NCBI GenBank assembly: GCA_902583455.1
Contig: CACHVY010000001.1
Coordinates: 62,001 to 126,000, forward strand
Origin: an uncultured Pelagibacteraceae bacterium
GTDB lineage: Bacteria; Pseudomonadota; Alphaproteobacteria; Pelagibacterales; Pelagibacteraceae
Direction: 5' to 3'
DNA: 64,000 nucleotides
A program made the position numbers and the translations under genes. Position 1 is the stretch's first letter, and each line of letters starts with the position of its first letter. The notes below the pieces were generated by a model. The model was not told the origin of the DNA. It was given only the letters and a program-made list of their open reading frames with translations, and did not search any database. Below are positions 28,732 through 41,771 of this stretch, piece after piece.

Positions 28732-30132
28732 TTACGAATGAATCTGTCTTTTATCTACTGATAATGCAGCTTCTTTAATTGCCTCAGAAAAGGTAGGATG
28801 TGCATGACAAGTCCTCGCAATGTCCTCGGAACTTGCGCCAAATTCCATTGCAACTGCCATTTCAGCGATCATTTCACCAGCGTGGGGACCTATAATATGA
28901 ACCCCTAAAACTTTGTCAGTCGAATTATCAGCTAAAATTTTTACAAAACCTTCTGGCTCATCAATTGCCTTTGCTCTAGAGTTTGCCATAAATGGAAACT
29001 TTCCTATTTTATAACTTATATTTTGTTTTTTTAATTGTTCCTCTGTTTTTCCGATAGTTGCTACCTCTGGAGAAGTATAAATAACTCCAGGGATTAAATC
29101 ATAATTTACATGTCCAGATTGTCCTGCAATAATTTCTGCCACTGCAATACCCTCTTCTTCAGCCTTATGCGCTAACATCGGCCCTTGAATTACATCACCT
29201 ATAGCAAAAATATTTTTTTTGTCTGTCTTAAAATTTTTATCTACTTTAACTCTACCTTTTTCGTCAGTTTTTAAGTTTATTTTCTCTAAATTTAGGTTAT
29301 CTGTAAATGCTTTTCTACCTATTGAAATTAAAGCGACATCACAATCATGAGAACTCTTTTCACCCTTGTTATTAGAAGTCTCTATTTCTACATTTTCTTC
29401 TTTTTTTGTAATTTTCTCTACTTTTGTGCTCATATGAAATTTTATTTTTTGTTTTTTTAAAATTTTCATAAATTCATTTGAAATTTCTTTATCCATTCCA
29501 GGTGTTATGTGATCTAAAAATTCAATTACATGGACATCAGAACCTAATCTTGACCAAACAGAACCCATTTCTAGTCCTATGTATCCACCACCGATTACTA
29601 TCATTTTTTTAGGAACTTTTTTTAAAGAGAGAGCACCTGTTGAAGATACAATTCTTTTCTCATCAAATTTAATATTTGGCATTTGAGAGGGCTCTGAGCC
29701 TGTAGCTATAATTATATTTTCACCTTCAATTTCAGACTCTTTGCCGTCAGAACCTTTGATTTTTATTTTTTTGTCTGAAACAAAGCTTCCGAAACCCTTT
29801 AAATAAGAAACTTTATTTTTTTTAAATAAAAATTCTACTCCTTTAGTTAATACAGTTACCGCTTTATCTTTATTTTTCATCATTTTATCAAGATTTAATT
29901 TAATATCACTTATCTCGATTCCTACTTTTGAAAAATTTTTTGCTTTTTGAAAATTTTCAGAAAGGTTCAATAAATTTTTTGAAGGTATGCATCCAATATT
30001 TAAACATGTTCCACCTAAAGTGCCTCTGTATTCTACACATGCAGTTTTTTTTCCTAATTGAGCAAGCCTTATTGCACAAACATATCCACCTGGGCCACCA
30101 CCAATAACAATTGCATCAAATTTTTCAGACAT
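28732..30132 (-). CDS. lpdA: Dihydrolipoyl dehydrogenase
   Basis: This is the E3 flavoenzyme that reoxidises lipoamide with NAD+. The 466-residue protein has the FAD motif VIGGGPGGYVCAIR near residue 10, the redox-active disulfide in GGTCLNIGCIPSKN near 40-53 and the NAD motif VIGGGYIGLEMGS near 180. The catalytic HAHPTFSEA lies near 445. It directly follows sucB (4 bases), so it serves the 2-oxoglutarate dehydrogenase complex; other lipoyl complexes may share it. Confidence 0.97.
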   Translation of the reverse strand: MSEKFDAIVIGGGPGGYVCAIRLAQLGKKTACVEYRGTLGGTCLNIGCIPSKNLLNLSENFQKAKNFSKVGIEISDIKLNLDKMMKNKDKAVTVLTKGVEFLFKKNKVSYLKGFGSFVSDKKIKIKGSDGKESEIEGENIIIATGSEPSQMPNIKFDEKRIVSSTGALSLKKVPKKMIVIGGGYIGLEMGSVWSRLGSDVHVIEFLDHITPGMDKEISNEFMKILKKQKIKFHMSTKVEKITKKEENVEIETSNNKGEKSSHDCDVALISIGRKAFTDNLNLEKINLKTDEKGRVKVDKNFKTDKKNIFAIGDVIQGPMLAHKAEEEGIAVAEIIAGQSGHVNYDLIPGVIYTSPEVATIGKTEEQLKKQNISYKIGKFPFMANSRAKAIDEPEGFVKILADNSTDKVLGVHIIGPHAGEMIAEMAVAMEFGASSEDIARTCHAHPTFSEAIKEAALSVDKRQIHS

Positions 30133-30136
30133 AGAT

Positions 30137-31471
30137 TTATAAATTTAAAAATAATCTTCTCGGATCCTCCAAGTTTTCTTTGACAGTTTTTAAAAATGAG
30201 ACCGCTTCTTTTCCATCAATTATACGATGATCATAAGATAATGCTAAATACATAATTGGTCTAATTTTAATTTCATTATTAATTACATATGGTCTACTTA
30301 CAATATTATGCATGCCCAAAACACCTGATTGTGGTAAGTTTAAAATTGGGGTAGATAACATAGAACCATATACGCCTCCATTACTAATTGTGAATGTTCC
30401 CCCTTGTAGGTCTTCAATTGTAATTTTTCCATCTCTAGCCTTATCAGATAGAGTTTTTATATTCATCTCAATGTCTGCAAAAGACATTTCATCTGCGTTT
30501 TTTAAAACTGGCACCACCAATCCTTTCTCTGTTCCAACCGCAAAACTGATATTGTAATAATTTTTATAAATTATGTTCTCACTTTCTATTTCTGCATTGA
30601 TTGCTGGATATAACTTAAGTCCAACTACGCAAGCTTTAACAAAAAATGACATTATACCCAATTTTATTTTAAATTTTTGCTGAAAATCATCCTGATTTTC
30701 TTTTCTCATATTCATAATGTTTGTCATGTCTACTTCATTAAAAGTAGTTAGCATTGCTGCATTTTCTTGGGCTTGTTTTAATCTTTTTGCAATTGTCATT
30801 CTTAACCTAGACATTTTAATCTTTTCTTCCTCTCCAAATTTTAATTTTCTTTCTGATGGAGACGGTTTAACACCCATTAAACTTAGCAAGTCTCCTTTTA
30901 GAATCATCCCATCTTTACCTGATCCCTTAATACCTTCCATATTTATATTATTTTCGTTTACTATTTTTCTAACAGCAGGTGACATAACTTTTTCTTTACC
31001 TGATCTAACTTTTTCATCACTTTTTACTTCTTCAGTTAAAACAAGTGCCTCTTCCTCCGGTTCCTGTTTTGCCACTTGTTTAGGTTGAATTTTTAAATTT
31101 TCTTCTTCATTATTGCTATCAAAGAGTTTGGTATCTCTTTCCTCATCCAATTTAATTATATTGTCATTAATATTTTCTGATGGTTTGACCGAAGCTTTTA
31201 TTTTTTCGATTTTATGATTTTTAGAAGCTGATTGACCTCCAATAATAGACCCTAACGTTGCTCCAACTTCAACTGTAGATCCTGTTTCAAAATTTATCTC
31301 TCCTAAAATTCCTTCAGATGGTGAGGGTACTTCTAAATTTACTTTGTCAGTTTCTAGCTCAACAATGGGTTCATCTGCTTCAACGCTATCACCTTTACTT
31401 TTAAGCCATTTTGCAACTGTAGCTTCGGTTATGCTCTCTCCAAGGACAGGAACAACTATTTTTTCTGACAT
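30137..31471 (-). CDS. sucB: Dihydrolipoyl succinyltransferase (E2 of 2-oxoglutarate dehydrogenase)
   Basis: This 444-residue protein has one lipoyl domain (residues 1-75; the lipoylated Lys lies in [17 protein letters not shown]). A charged linker follows (about 80-160), then a peripheral subunit-binding domain ([20 protein letters not shown] near 165) and the catalytic domain with [16 protein letters not shown] near 415. It transfers the succinyl group to CoA. It starts directly after sucA and leads into lpdA. Confidence 0.96.
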   Translation of the reverse strand: MSEKIVVPVLGESITEATVAKWLKSKGDSVEADEPIVELETDKVNLEVPSPSEGILGEINFETGSTVEVGATLGSIIGGQSASKNHKIEKIKASVKPSENINDNIIKLDEERDTKLFDSNNEEENLKIQPKQVAKQEPEEEALVLTEEVKSDEKVRSGKEKVMSPAVRKIVNENNINMEGIKGSGKDGMILKGDLLSLMGVKPSPSERKLKFGEEEKIKMSRLRMTIAKRLKQAQENAAMLTTFNEVDMTNIMNMRKENQDDFQQKFKIKLGIMSFFVKACVVGLKLYPAINAEIESENIIYKNYYNISFAVGTEKGLVVPVLKNADEMSFADIEMNIKTLSDKARDGKITIEDLQGGTFTISNGGVYGSMLSTPILNLPQSGVLGMHNIVSRPYVINNEIKIRPIMYLALSYDHRIIDGKEAVSFLKTVKENLEDPRRLFLNL

Positions 31472-34339
31472 CTATTTAAATACTTTTTCTAAAATTTCTT
31501 TTTGTTGTTTAGCATGTCTATTAGCATATCCAGTCGCAGGCGATGCTGCTGCTTTTCTGCCAATATAATCTAATTTCTTTTTAACTCCTAAATTATCTAA
31601 AGTCCATTGAATATAATCTCTTACAGACGACCATGCGCCCATATTTTTAGGCTCTTCCTGACACCAATAAAACTGAGAATTTGAGATATATGGTTTTATA
31701 GCTTTAGTTAAAGATTTTACTGGGAATGGATATAATTCTTCAATTCTAACAAAAATTACATCATCAACCTTATTTTTTTCTCTCGCTTCTAATAGATCAA
31801 AATAAATTTTACCTGAGCAAATTATAACTTTTCTGACTTTTTTAGCTTTTTTAATTTTTATAAATTTAGAATTTTTGATTAAAGCATGGTCTTCTAATAC
31901 TCTATGAAAAGAATTAAATTTATTAAAATCATCTAAATTTGATACACAATATTTATGTCTTAACAAGGACTTGGGTGTCATAATGATTAATGGTTTTCTA
32001 AATTCTCTATGAATTTGTCTTCTTAAAGCGTGAAAATAGTTAGCGGGTGTTGTACAATTCATAACCTGAATATTTTCTTGGGCACATAATTGTAAAAAAC
32101 GCTCTAATCTTGCAGATGAATGTTCTGGTCCTTGTCCCTCATATCCGTGGGGCAAAAGCATTACAAGACCTGAGGCCCTGGACCACTTTCTCTCTCCTGA
32201 TGCTATAAATTGATCTATAACTACTTGTGCTCCATTTGCAAAATCACCAAATTGTGCTTCCCATATAGTTAGTGTTTCCGGTTCGACCAAACTATAACCA
32301 TATTCAAAACCTAGAACTGCCAATTCAGACAACAAACTGTCGACTATTTCGTACTTTTTTTGGTTATTTGAAATATTGTTTAATGGTATGTATCTTGAAT
32401 TATCATTTTGATTCCTAATTACTGAATGTCTTTGACTAAATGTACCTCTACCTGAGTCTTGCCCAACTAATCTGACTGGAAAACCTTCATCTAACAAAGT
32501 ACCAAAAGCCAAGCTTTCTGCTGTTGACCAATCAATATTTCTTCCTTCTACCACTGTTTTTGCTCTTTGTGAAAACACTCTTTCGATTGTTTTATGAGCA
32601 AATATTTTTGAAGGTATTGAGTTAATTTTTTCTGATATCTTTTTAATTTTCTCATTATTTACTCCTGTTACTCCTTTTTTATCTTTGCCTTTGGTCGGTT
32701 GATATCTTGACCATGTTCCTTCGAACCAATTTAATTTTGGTTTATAATCTTTTGCAGTTTTAAACTGATTTTCCAAAAGTTGTTTAAAATCTGTATTCAT
32801 TTTACTAAACTCGCTTTCAGATAAAGTCCCTTCTTGAACCAGTTTTTTACCATAAATATTTAGAGTAGTTGGGTGAGCCCTAATCTTTTTATACATTAAT
32901 GGCTGAGTGAATGAAGGTTCATCTCCTTCATTATGGCCAAACCGTCTATAGCAAATCATATCTATAACAACATCTTTATTAAATTTTTGCCTAAATTCTA
33001 TTGCGATTTTTGCACAATGAACAACAGACTCTGGATCGTCTCCATTACAATGTAAAATAGGTGCCTCCACAACTTTTCCTAAATCAGAAGGATATGGACT
33101 TGATCTTGCAAACCTTGGGCTAGTTGTAAATCCAATTTGGTTGTTTACAATTATGTGAATGGTCCCCCCAGTATTATGTCCTTTAAGACCTGACATGGCA
33201 AAACATTCTGCCACTACACCTTGTCCAGCAAACGCAGCGTCTCCATGAATTAGAACTGGTATTACTTTTTTTCTTTCTTCGTCCTCATGAAAAAATTGTT
33301 TTGCTCTAGTTTGACCGAGGACTATGGGATTGACTGCCTCTAAATGTGATGGGTTATCTGTCAAACTCACGTGAACAGAATTTCCATCAAATTCTCTATC
33401 TGAAGATGCTCCTAAATGATATTTTACATCACCTGTAGAATCATCATGTGTAGCTGAAAATTCACCTGCAAATTCATTAAAAATTCTTTTATATGACTTT
33501 TGTAAAACATTTGCTAAAACATTTAACCTTCCTCTATGAGGCATTCCGATTTTAATTTCTTTTGCTCCTAATTGACCGCCTCTTTTAATTATTTGTTCTA
33601 AAGATGGTATTAAAGACTCACCACCATCTAAACCGAATCTTTTGGTTCCAACGTATTTTTTTGCTAAGAATTTTTCAAATCCTTCTGCTTGGATTATTTT
33701 ATTCATAATTGCTATTTTTCCATTTCTAGTAAAATTCAACTGATTTTCTTTTTTTTCCATTCTTTCTCTAAACCAGACTTTTTCGGTTGGATCTGTAATA
33801 TGCATAAACTCTGCACCAATTGTTGAGCAATAGATTTTTTTTAAATTGTTTGTTATTTCTTTAATTGTTGCATGTCCTATATCCATATAATTGTCTAAGA
33901 AAATTTTCCTATTAAGATCATCTGCAGTAAAACCATGATCCTGTGGATGTAAATCGTGTAAGTACTCTTTTTTCATTAAACCCAAAGGGTCTAAATTTGC
34001 AATCAAATGTCCTCTTGTTCTGTAGGCTCTTATTAGCGTTATAGCTCTTATAGAATCTGATACTTTTTTATCTGCATTAACATTTTCTGTAGGGACATTA
34101 TTTTTATAGTTTAAACTATTTCTATGAATTTTTATTTTTTTAGGGCTCCAATTCGGCCCTTGAATTTCTTTGGAAATGATTTCTAGATCTTCATCAAGAC
34201 TTTCAAAATAGCTTCTCCAACTTTCAGGTAAATTTGGATCTCCCTCTATAAATTTTACATACATTTCTTCAATAAATCCGCTGTTGGATTTATTTAGAAA
34301 AGTTGCATTTTTATTTTCTAAGTTATTTGAGGAACTCAT
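31472..34339 (-). CDS. sucA: 2-oxoglutarate dehydrogenase E1 component
   Basis: This thiamine-diphosphate enzyme decarboxylates 2-oxoglutarate. The 955-residue length is normal. The N-terminal FIEEMYVKFIEGDPNLPESW E2-binding stretch is followed by IGMPHRGRLNVLANV near residue 265, the ThDP motif HGDAAFAGQGVVAE near 365 and the IVNNQIGFTT metal-binding segment near 400. LLPHGYEGQGPEHSSARLER lies near 730-750. It lies 35 bases after sucD, the widest gap in the 28-kb run, without a clear Shine-Dalgarno. Confidence 0.97.
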   Translation of the reverse strand: MSSSNNLENKNATFLNKSNSGFIEEMYVKFIEGDPNLPESWRSYFESLDEDLEIISKEIQGPNWSPKKIKIHRNSLNYKNNVPTENVNADKKVSDSIRAITLIRAYRTRGHLIANLDPLGLMKKEYLHDLHPQDHGFTADDLNRKIFLDNYMDIGHATIKEITNNLKKIYCSTIGAEFMHITDPTEKVWFRERMEKKENQLNFTRNGKIAIMNKIIQAEGFEKFLAKKYVGTKRFGLDGGESLIPSLEQIIKRGGQLGAKEIKIGMPHRGRLNVLANVLQKSYKRIFNEFAGEFSATHDDSTGDVKYHLGASSDREFDGNSVHVSLTDNPSHLEAVNPIVLGQTRAKQFFHEDEERKKVIPVLIHGDAAFAGQGVVAECFAMSGLKGHNTGGTIHIIVNNQIGFTTSPRFARSSPYPSDLGKVVEAPILHCNGDDPESVVHCAKIAIEFRQKFNKDVVIDMICYRRFGHNEGDEPSFTQPLMYKKIRAHPTTLNIYGKKLVQEGTLSESEFSKMNTDFKQLLENQFKTAKDYKPKLNWFEGTWSRYQPTKGKDKKGVTGVNNEKIKKISEKINSIPSKIFAHKTIERVFSQRAKTVVEGRNIDWSTAESLAFGTLLDEGFPVRLVGQDSGRGTFSQRHSVIRNQNDNSRYIPLNNISNNQKKYEIVDSLLSELAVLGFEYGYSLVEPETLTIWEAQFGDFANGAQVVIDQFIASGERKWSRASGLVMLLPHGYEGQGPEHSSARLERFLQLCAQENIQVMNCTTPANYFHALRRQIHREFRKPLIIMTPKSLLRHKYCVSNLDDFNKFNSFHRVLEDHALIKNSKFIKIKKAKKVRKVIICSGKIYFDLLEAREKNKVDDVIFVRIEELYPFPVKSLTKAIKPYISNSQFYWCQEEPKNMGAWSSVRDYIQWTLDNLGVKKKLDYIGRKAAASPATGYANRHAKQQKEILEKVFK

Positions 34340-34374
34340 TTATATTTACTATTTATAATACAAAGTTCCTTTAT

Positions 34375-35250
34375 TTAAAGAGACAATTTATCTACAAGTG
34401 TTTTACCCAACTCAGCAGGGGAATTAGCTATAGTAATGCCTGCTTTTTCCATAGTTTCTATTTTGTCATTTGCGCTACCTTTGCCTCCGGAAATTATTGC
34501 TCCAGCATGTCCCATTCTTCTACCAGGAGGTGCCGTAACTCCTGCAATAAATCCAACCATAGGCTTTTTGATAGAATGACTTTTTATAAATTCAGCAGCT
34601 TCTTCCTCGGCAGAACCACCAATTTCCCCGATCATTAGTATAGATTTTGTTTCATCGTCTTTTAAAAAAAGATCGAGACAATCAATAAAATTTGTTCCAT
34701 TAATTGGGTCGCCACCAATACCTATACAAGTCGATTGACCCAGTCCATTTTCTGTAGTTTGAGCTACCGCTTCATAAGTTAATGTACCTGATCTTGAGAC
34801 TATTCCAACTGTTCCTTTTTTATGAATATTTCCTGGCATTATTCCAATTTTACATTCACCAGGTGTAATAATACCTGGACAGTTAGGACCAATTAATCTT
34901 GATTTAGATTTTGATAATTTTTGTTTAACTTTTAACATGTCTAATATTGGTATCCCCTCAGTGATACAAACAATCAATTCTATAGATGCATCTAATGCTT
35001 CAATTATTGCAGCTGCAGCAAACTTTGCTGGGACATAAATCATTGAAGCATTCGCGCCAGTTTTATCTTTAGCTTCTTTAACAGTATTAAAGACTGGTTT
35101 ACCCAAATGTTCTTGGCCTCCCTTTTTAGGAGTTACGCCACCTACAAGATTAGTTCCATACTTAATAGCTTGTTCAGAGTGAAATGTGCCATGGGATCCT
35201 GTAAATCCTTGGCAAATTACTTTAGTTTCTTTATTTACTAAAATAGACAT
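34375..35250 (-). CDS. sucD: Succinyl-CoA synthetase alpha subunit
   Basis: This is the subunit that carries the phosphohistidine and binds CoA, 291 residues. [18 protein letters not shown] near residue 12 is the CoA-binding loop, and the active-site His is in [18 protein letters not shown] near 245. [20 protein letters not shown] lies near 122-141. The start overlaps the sucC stop by one base. Confidence 0.97.
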   Translation of the reverse strand: MSILVNKETKVICQGFTGSHGTFHSEQAIKYGTNLVGGVTPKKGGQEHLGKPVFNTVKEAKDKTGANASMIYVPAKFAAAAIIEALDASIELIVCITEGIPILDMLKVKQKLSKSKSRLIGPNCPGIITPGECKIGIMPGNIHKKGTVGIVSRSGTLTYEAVAQTTENGLGQSTCIGIGGDPINGTNFIDCLDLFLKDDETKSILMIGEIGGSAEEEAAEFIKSHSIKKPMVGFIAGVTAPPGRRMGHAGAIISGGKGSANDKIETMEKAGITIANSPAELGKTLVDKLSL

Positions 35251-36409
35251 TATTTTATTGCTTTTACAATTTTGCTAGCCGCATCTGATAAATCTGATGC
35301 AGAAATTATTTTTAACCCTGAGTTATCTAAAATTAGTTTACCTTCTTTATAATTTGTTCCAGCTAATCTAACTACAAGTGGTACATTGATATTAATTTCT
35401 TTTGCTGCTTCAACAACTCCTTGAGCAAGAATATCACATCTCATAATTCCTCCAAAAATATTTATTAATATTCCTTTAACATTTGGATCTGAAAGTATAA
35501 TTTTAAAGGCTGCAGAAACTTTTTCTTTTGAAGCTCCACCACCCACATCTAAAAAATTTGCTGGCTCTTGCCCAAACAATTTAATTATATCCATGGTTGC
35601 CATTGCTAATCCTGCTCCATTTACCATACAGCCAATTGATCCATCTAATTTTATATAGGCTAAATCATGTTTGCTTGCTTCAATTTCTGATGGATCTTCC
35701 TCATTTAAATCCCTTAGGCTTTGAATCTCTGGTTGCCTAAAAATTGAATTATCATCAAAATTCATTTTGGCATCTAAACAGATTAGATTTTCATCTTCAG
35801 TTAATATTAAAGGATTTATTTCAACTAGGTTTGCATCAGTAGATATAAACATTTTATAAATTGATTTAATTAGATTTATTCCTTGTAACATTGTATTGTC
35901 TTTTAGATTAAAAATTTTGATAATTTTTTTGCAATTTTCATCATCAATATCCTCAAGATAATCTACTTTAGTCGTAATTATTTTTTCAGGACTCTTTTTA
36001 GCTACTTCTTCAATGTCCATTCCTCCTTGATCACTAGAAATAAATGCAATTTTTGAACTTGCTCTATCAATAAGACAAGACAAATAAAATTCTTTCTTAA
36101 TTTTCGACGACTCTTCAATATAAAGTCTTTTTACTTCTTTGCCATTTGGACCAGTCTGGTGAGTAATAAGAGTTTTACCCAACATCTCTTTTGCAGCATC
36201 AGTTAATTCCTTAATATTATTTAATATTTTAACCCCTCCAGCTTTACCTCTACCTCCAGCGTGTATCTGTGCTTTTAAAACATATTTATCGGTCTTAATC
36301 GCTTTTGCTTTTTCAATTAACTCGTTTACTGTGAAAGCAAAATCACCTTTTGGAACACTCGCACCATATTTTTTTAAGATTTGTTTTGCTTGATGTTCGT
36401 GAATATTCA

Positions 36410-36410
<1 letters not shown>
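35250..36410 (-). CDS. sucC: Succinyl-CoA synthetase beta subunit
   Basis: This ATP-grasp subunit has 386 residues. [16 protein letters not shown] at the start, [16 protein letters not shown] near 46, [17 protein letters not shown] near 265 and [17 protein letters not shown] near 320 are diagnostic. It makes ATP (or GTP) from succinyl-CoA with SucD. One-base overlaps with both mdh and sucD suggest strict coupling. Confidence 0.97.
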
Positions 36411-37378
<968 letters not shown>

Positions 37379-38872
37379 CTATTTCATTGTTGGCATTATA
37401 AACTCTGGGTTTGATCTAACACCTGAAGGCCACCTAGATGTAATTGTTTTTAATTTCGTATAAAATCTTACACCCTCAGGTCCATGCATGTGTTGATCTC
37501 CAAAAAGTGATCTTTTCCATCCACCAAAACTGTGGAATGCGACTGGCACAGGTATAGGTATATTTATACCAACCATGCCAACTTTAATTTTGCTTGCAAA
37601 AGTTCTTCCAACGTCACCATCACGTGTGTAAATACTTGTTCCATTACCAAATTCATGTTCGTTAATTAAATTAATTGCCTCGTTAAAATCTTTAGCTCTT
37701 ACAATTGATAAAACTGGACCGAAGATCTCTTCTTTGTAAATTCTCATATCTTTACTCACATGATCAAATAAACATCCTCCAATAAAAAATCCTTTTTCAT
37801 AACCTTGTAACTTTATATTTCTACCATCCACAACTAACTTAGCGCCCTCTTTCACACCTAAATCTACATATCCTCTCACTTTTTCAAGATGTTCTTTTGT
37901 AACTAAGGGACCCATCTCTGAACTTTTATCCATTCCAGGACCAACTTTTAAAGCCTCGACTTTTTTTGATAGTTTTCCTACTAATTCATCACCAATTTTT
38001 CCAACAGCAACTGCAACTGATTGGGCCATGCATCTTTCTCCTGCAGATCCGTATGCTGCTCCCATTAATCCGTTAACAGCTTGATCTAAATCACAGTCAG
38101 GCATAACTACACAATGATTTTTTGCACCTCCTAAAGCTTGTACCCTTTTTTCATTTTTTGCAGCATTTTCGTAAATATATTTTGCTATTGGAGTCGATCC
38201 AACAAAACTTACTGCTTGAATTTTTTTATTTATTAAAATTGCATCAACTACCTCTTTATCTCCATTGACAACATTAAGAACTCCATCAGGTAAACCAGCT
38301 TCTGAAAATAGCTCTGCTAACTTTATTGAACATGAAGGATCTTTCTCTGAAGGTTTTAAAATAAATGTATTTCCACATGCTATAGCCATCGGAAACATCC
38401 ACATTGGTACCATAGCTGGAAAATTAAATGGGGTTATACCTGCACAAACACCAAGTGGCTGTCTAATTGACCAGCTGTCAATCTCAGTGCCAACATTTTC
38501 TGTAAATTCCCCTTTTAACATTTGAGGTATACCGCAGGCAAACTCAACTATCTCTAAACCTCTTGTCAGTGAACCTTTCGCATCCTCGTAAACCTTACCA
38601 TGTTCAGAAACGATTAATTTTGTTAGTTCATCTGAATTTTTTTCTATCAATTCTTTAAATTTAAACATGACTCTTGCTCTTTGTATTGGTGGTTTTAGTG
38701 ACCATGTTTCAAAGGCTTTTGATGCTATATCAACAGCTTGGTCTAAGTCATTTTTTGTTCCAAGTGAGACTTCACTTTCTTGTGATCCTGTCGCGGGATT
38801 AAAAACTTTTCCACTTCTTTTGGATGAACCAGGAAAAATTTTACCATTTACGTAATGTTGTATTAAATTCAT
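37379..38872 (-). CDS. mmsA: Methylmalonate-semialdehyde dehydrogenase (CoA-acylating)
   Basis: This is an aldehyde-dehydrogenase-superfamily enzyme, 497 residues from the ATG at 38872 (a TTG two codons upstream is possible). VNGKIFPGSSKRSGKVFNPA and GITPFNFPAMVPMWMFPMAI are typical MmsA segments, SFVGSTPIAKYIY lies near 245, and the catalytic Cys is in GSAGERCMAQS near 285. It converts methylmalonate or malonate semialdehyde to propionyl-CoA or acetyl-CoA. Its location inside the TCA gene run, between sdhB and mdh, suggests feeding C3 aldehydes into central metabolism. The physiological substrate is not settled by sequence. Confidence 0.93.
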   Translation of the reverse strand: MNLIQHYVNGKIFPGSSKRSGKVFNPATGSQESEVSLGTKNDLDQAVDIASKAFETWSLKPPIQRARVMFKFKELIEKNSDELTKLIVSEHGKVYEDAKGSLTRGLEIVEFACGIPQMLKGEFTENVGTEIDSWSIRQPLGVCAGITPFNFPAMVPMWMFPMAIACGNTFILKPSEKDPSCSIKLAELFSEAGLPDGVLNVVNGDKEVVDAILINKKIQAVSFVGSTPIAKYIYENAAKNEKRVQALGGAKNHCVVMPDCDLDQAVNGLMGAAYGSAGERCMAQSVAVAVGKIGDELVGKLSKKVEALKVGPGMDKSSEMGPLVTKEHLEKVRGYVDLGVKEGAKLVVDGRNIKLQGYEKGFFIGGCLFDHVSKDMRIYKEEIFGPVLSIVRAKDFNEAINLINEHEFGNGTSIYTRDGDVGRTFASKIKVGMVGINIPIPVPVAFHSFGGWKRSLFGDQHMHGPEGVRFYTKLKTITSRWPSGVRSNPEFIMPTMK

Positions 38873-38896
38873 CGGCAAAATTATTTAATTAACTAA

Positions 38897-39670
38897 TTAG
38901 CTTGTTGCAAGCATTTTTTTGATAGATGCTATAGCTTTTGCTGGATTAAGACCCTTTGGACAAGCATTTGTACAGTTCATGATTGTATGGCACCTATATA
39001 GTTTTAGTTCGTCAGCTACTTTTTTTAATCTTGCTTTTCTATCTTCATCTCTTGAGTCTATTATCCACCTGTAAGCTTGAAGTAAGACAGCTGGACCAAG
39101 ATATTTGTCTCCGTTCCACCAATAACTAGGGCATGACGTGGAACAGCATGCGCACATAATACATTCATAAAGTCCATCAAGTTTAGCTCTATCTTCTTTG
39201 GATTGTAAGTTCTCGTTTTTGCTAGAATCGTTTGAATTTTTTAGCCAAGGTTCCACAGACTCATATTGTCTATAAAGTGTACTTAAATCTCCAATAAGAT
39301 CTTTTAATACTTTTAAATGAGGGAGAGGATAAATATTAATATCTCCTTTAATCTCTGAATGAGGTTTAGTGCAAGCTAAACCATTTTTTCCATCCATATT
39401 CATTGCGCAAGAACCACAAACTCCATGTGCACATGATCTTCTATAGGCGATAGTAGGATCAATTTCATTTTTTATTTTATTTAGTAGATCTAAGACTTTT
39501 GATGGACAATTATCCATATCCACTTCGTAAGTATCAATTCTTGGGTTTTCGCCAGTTGATGGATCCCATCTATAAATATTAACTTTTCTTATATTCTTAG
39601 AACCTGTTGTGTCTTTAAAATATTTGCCCTTCTGGATTTTTGAATTCTTAGGCAAATTTATTTGAACCAT
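38897..39670 (-). CDS. sdhB: Succinate dehydrogenase iron-sulfur subunit
   Basis: This 257-residue subunit carries three Fe-S clusters: [16 protein letters not shown] near residues 75-90 for the [2Fe-2S], then [16 protein letters not shown] near 165-180 and [17 protein letters not shown] near 222-238 for the [4Fe-4S] and [3Fe-4S] centres. It passes electrons from SdhA to quinone at the membrane. It overlaps sdhA by one base. Confidence 0.97.
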   Translation of the reverse strand: MVQINLPKNSKIQKGKYFKDTTGSKNIRKVNIYRWDPSTGENPRIDTYEVDMDNCPSKVLDLLNKIKNEIDPTIAYRRSCAHGVCGSCAMNMDGKNGLACTKPHSEIKGDINIYPLPHLKVLKDLIGDLSTLYRQYESVEPWLKNSNDSSKNENLQSKEDRAKLDGLYECIMCACCSTSCPSYWWNGDKYLGPAVLLQAYRWIIDSRDEDRKARLKKVADELKLYRCHTIMNCTNACPKGLNPAKAIASIKKMLATS

Positions 39671-41445
39671 CAGTAGACTCTTTCCTGTGGCGGGAAATAT
39701 TGCACATCATTAGTTAGTGTTGATCTGTGAACTGGTCTGTAATCTATTTTTGTTTTCTTACCTTCACACCAAGATAAAGTATGTTGCATGTATTTTTCAT
39801 CGTCTCTCTTAGGATAATCTTCTCTAGCATGAGCACCTCTGCTCTCCTTTCTATAATATGCTGAGTCCATTGTTGTTATTGCTTGTCTTATTAAGTTATC
39901 AAACTCTAATGTTTCAACTAAATCAGTATTAAAAATTAAAGATTTATCTTTCACTGATAAATTTTCCATACCTTCAAATGGTTTTCTTATTTGCTCAATG
40001 CCTTCTTTCAAAGTTTTTTCTGTTCTAAAAACGGCACACTTTGACTGCATTGTTTTTTGCATAGATAATCTTAAATCTGCAGTACTGTTTGCACCACTAG
40101 AATTTCTAAGCTTATCAAATCTTGATAAACATTTATCAGTTTCAGAATCTGGAATATCTTCATGTGGTTGTCCAGGTTTTACTAATTCGGATGCTCTTTT
40201 TGCTGCAGCTCTACCAAAAACAACTAAATCAATTAATGAATTAGATCCTAATCTATTTGCTCCATGAACAGATACGCATGCAGCCTCACCAATAGCCATT
40301 AATCCCGGAACTGTTTTTTCAGAACCATTTAGTGTTAACACTTCAGCTTTATAATTTGTAGGTATACCTCCCATGTTATAATGAACAGTTGGTACTACTG
40401 GTATTGGTTCTTTAGTAACATCAACGTTAGCGAATAACTTCGAAGACTCTGATATGCCTGGTAATCTCTCCTCGATAACATTTTTATCTAGGTGATCTAA
40501 ATGTAAGTGAACGTGATCTTTATCTTTGCCAACTCCTCTGCCTTCATTTATTTCAACTGCAATAGATCTGCTCACCACATCTCTTGATGCTAAGTCCTTT
40601 GCTTTAGGAGCATATCTCTCCATAAATCTTTCACCTTTAGAGTTTACAAGATATCCGCCTTCACCTCTTACACCCTCAGATATTAAAGTGCCATGACCAT
40701 AGATACCTGTTGGATGAAATTGAACAAATTCCATATCTTGTAAAGGTAAACCTGCTCTTAATACCATTGCATTCCCATCACCAGTACAAGTATGTGCTGA
40801 AGTAGCTGAATAGTATATTTTTCCGTAACCACCTGTTGCAATAATTGTTATATGAGACCTAAACCTATGAATTGTGCCATCATTTAAATTCCAAGCAATC
40901 AAACCTTTGCACTCACCATTTTTCATTAAAAGATCTAATGCAAAATACTCAATAAAAAATTCTGTATTATGTTTCAAAGCTTGTCCATACAATGTATGTA
41001 AAATTGCATGGCCAGTTCTATCTGCTGCTGCACAAGTTCTTTGTACTGGTTCGTTACCATAGTTTTTTGTCATTCCACCAAAAGGTCTTTGGTAAATTTT
41101 GCCATCATCTGTTCTACTAAAAGGAACACCGTATTTTTCTAATTCCAAAACTGCTCGAGGAGCTTCTTTACACAAGTATTCTATGCAATCCTGATCACCC
41201 AACCAATCTGCACCTTTAACTGTATCATACATATGCCAACGCCAATCATCTTCGCCCATATTACCTAGCGCTGCAGAAATTCCACCTTGAGCAGCAGATG
41301 TATGGCTTCTAGTTGGAAAAACTTTTGATATACAAGCTGTCTTAAGCCCAGCTTCACTTAACCCAACAGCAGCTCTCAAGCCTGAACCACCAGCACCTAA
41401 CACAACTACATCATATTCGTGATCAATAATTTTGTAAGATTTCAT
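39670..41445 (-). CDS. sdhA: Succinate dehydrogenase flavoprotein subunit
   Basis: This catalytic subunit has 591 residues. The dinucleotide motif [17 protein letters not shown] lies near residue 13. The FAD-linking His is in [17 protein letters not shown] near 45-61. [20 protein letters not shown] near 242-261 and [18 protein letters not shown] near 400 are conserved. It oxidises succinate to fumarate. The order sdhCDAB is standard. Confidence 0.98.
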   Translation of the reverse strand: MKSYKIIDHEYDVVVLGAGGSGLRAAVGLSEAGLKTACISKVFPTRSHTSAAQGGISAALGNMGEDDWRWHMYDTVKGADWLGDQDCIEYLCKEAPRAVLELEKYGVPFSRTDDGKIYQRPFGGMTKNYGNEPVQRTCAAADRTGHAILHTLYGQALKHNTEFFIEYFALDLLMKNGECKGLIAWNLNDGTIHRFRSHITIIATGGYGKIYYSATSAHTCTGDGNAMVLRAGLPLQDMEFVQFHPTGIYGHGTLISEGVRGEGGYLVNSKGERFMERYAPKAKDLASRDVVSRSIAVEINEGRGVGKDKDHVHLHLDHLDKNVIEERLPGISESSKLFANVDVTKEPIPVVPTVHYNMGGIPTNYKAEVLTLNGSEKTVPGLMAIGEAACVSVHGANRLGSNSLIDLVVFGRAAAKRASELVKPGQPHEDIPDSETDKCLSRFDKLRNSSGANSTADLRLSMQKTMQSKCAVFRTEKTLKEGIEQIRKPFEGMENLSVKDKSLIFNTDLVETLEFDNLIRQAITTMDSAYYRKESRGAHAREDYPKRDDEKYMQHTLSWCEGKKTKIDYRPVHRSTLTNDVQYFPPQERVY

Positions 41446-41447
41446 AA

Positions 41448-41771
41448 TTATAAATATATAATAGTAATTATTGTAAATAGAGGGATAATTAAAGATGACA
41501 AAAAAACACCTAAATTTGCGTATTTTTTTGCATTTTCCTGCTTTATATAGTCCTCAAAAATCTCACTAATACTGAGAGCTGAATAAAAAAACATGCTAAC
41601 TATGAAAATTGAAAATAATATTTTAGATGGCTGTGAGGTAAAGAAATTAACTACCTCATCATAACTTCCATTAAATATTGTAACAATATTCATTAAAAAC
41701 CAAATCATAAAAGGAACCATTATTACTGAACTGATTTTTTGGAATAACCATTTTTTTGTAGCTTGAAGCAT
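41448..41771 (-). CDS. sdhD: Succinate dehydrogenase membrane anchor subunit
   Basis: This 107-residue protein has three predicted membrane helices and a [19 protein letters not shown] start typical of SdhD. A conserved-looking acidic/tyrosine loop lies between helices 2 and 3. Sequence identity in this family is low, so the call leans on size, topology and position between sdhC (one-base overlap) and sdhA (2-base gap). Confidence 0.9.
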   Translation of the reverse strand: MLQATKKWLFQKISSVIMVPFMIWFLMNIVTIFNGSYDEVVNFFTSQPSKILFSIFIVSMFFYSALSISEIFEDYIKQENAKKYANLGVFLSSLIIPLFTIITIIYL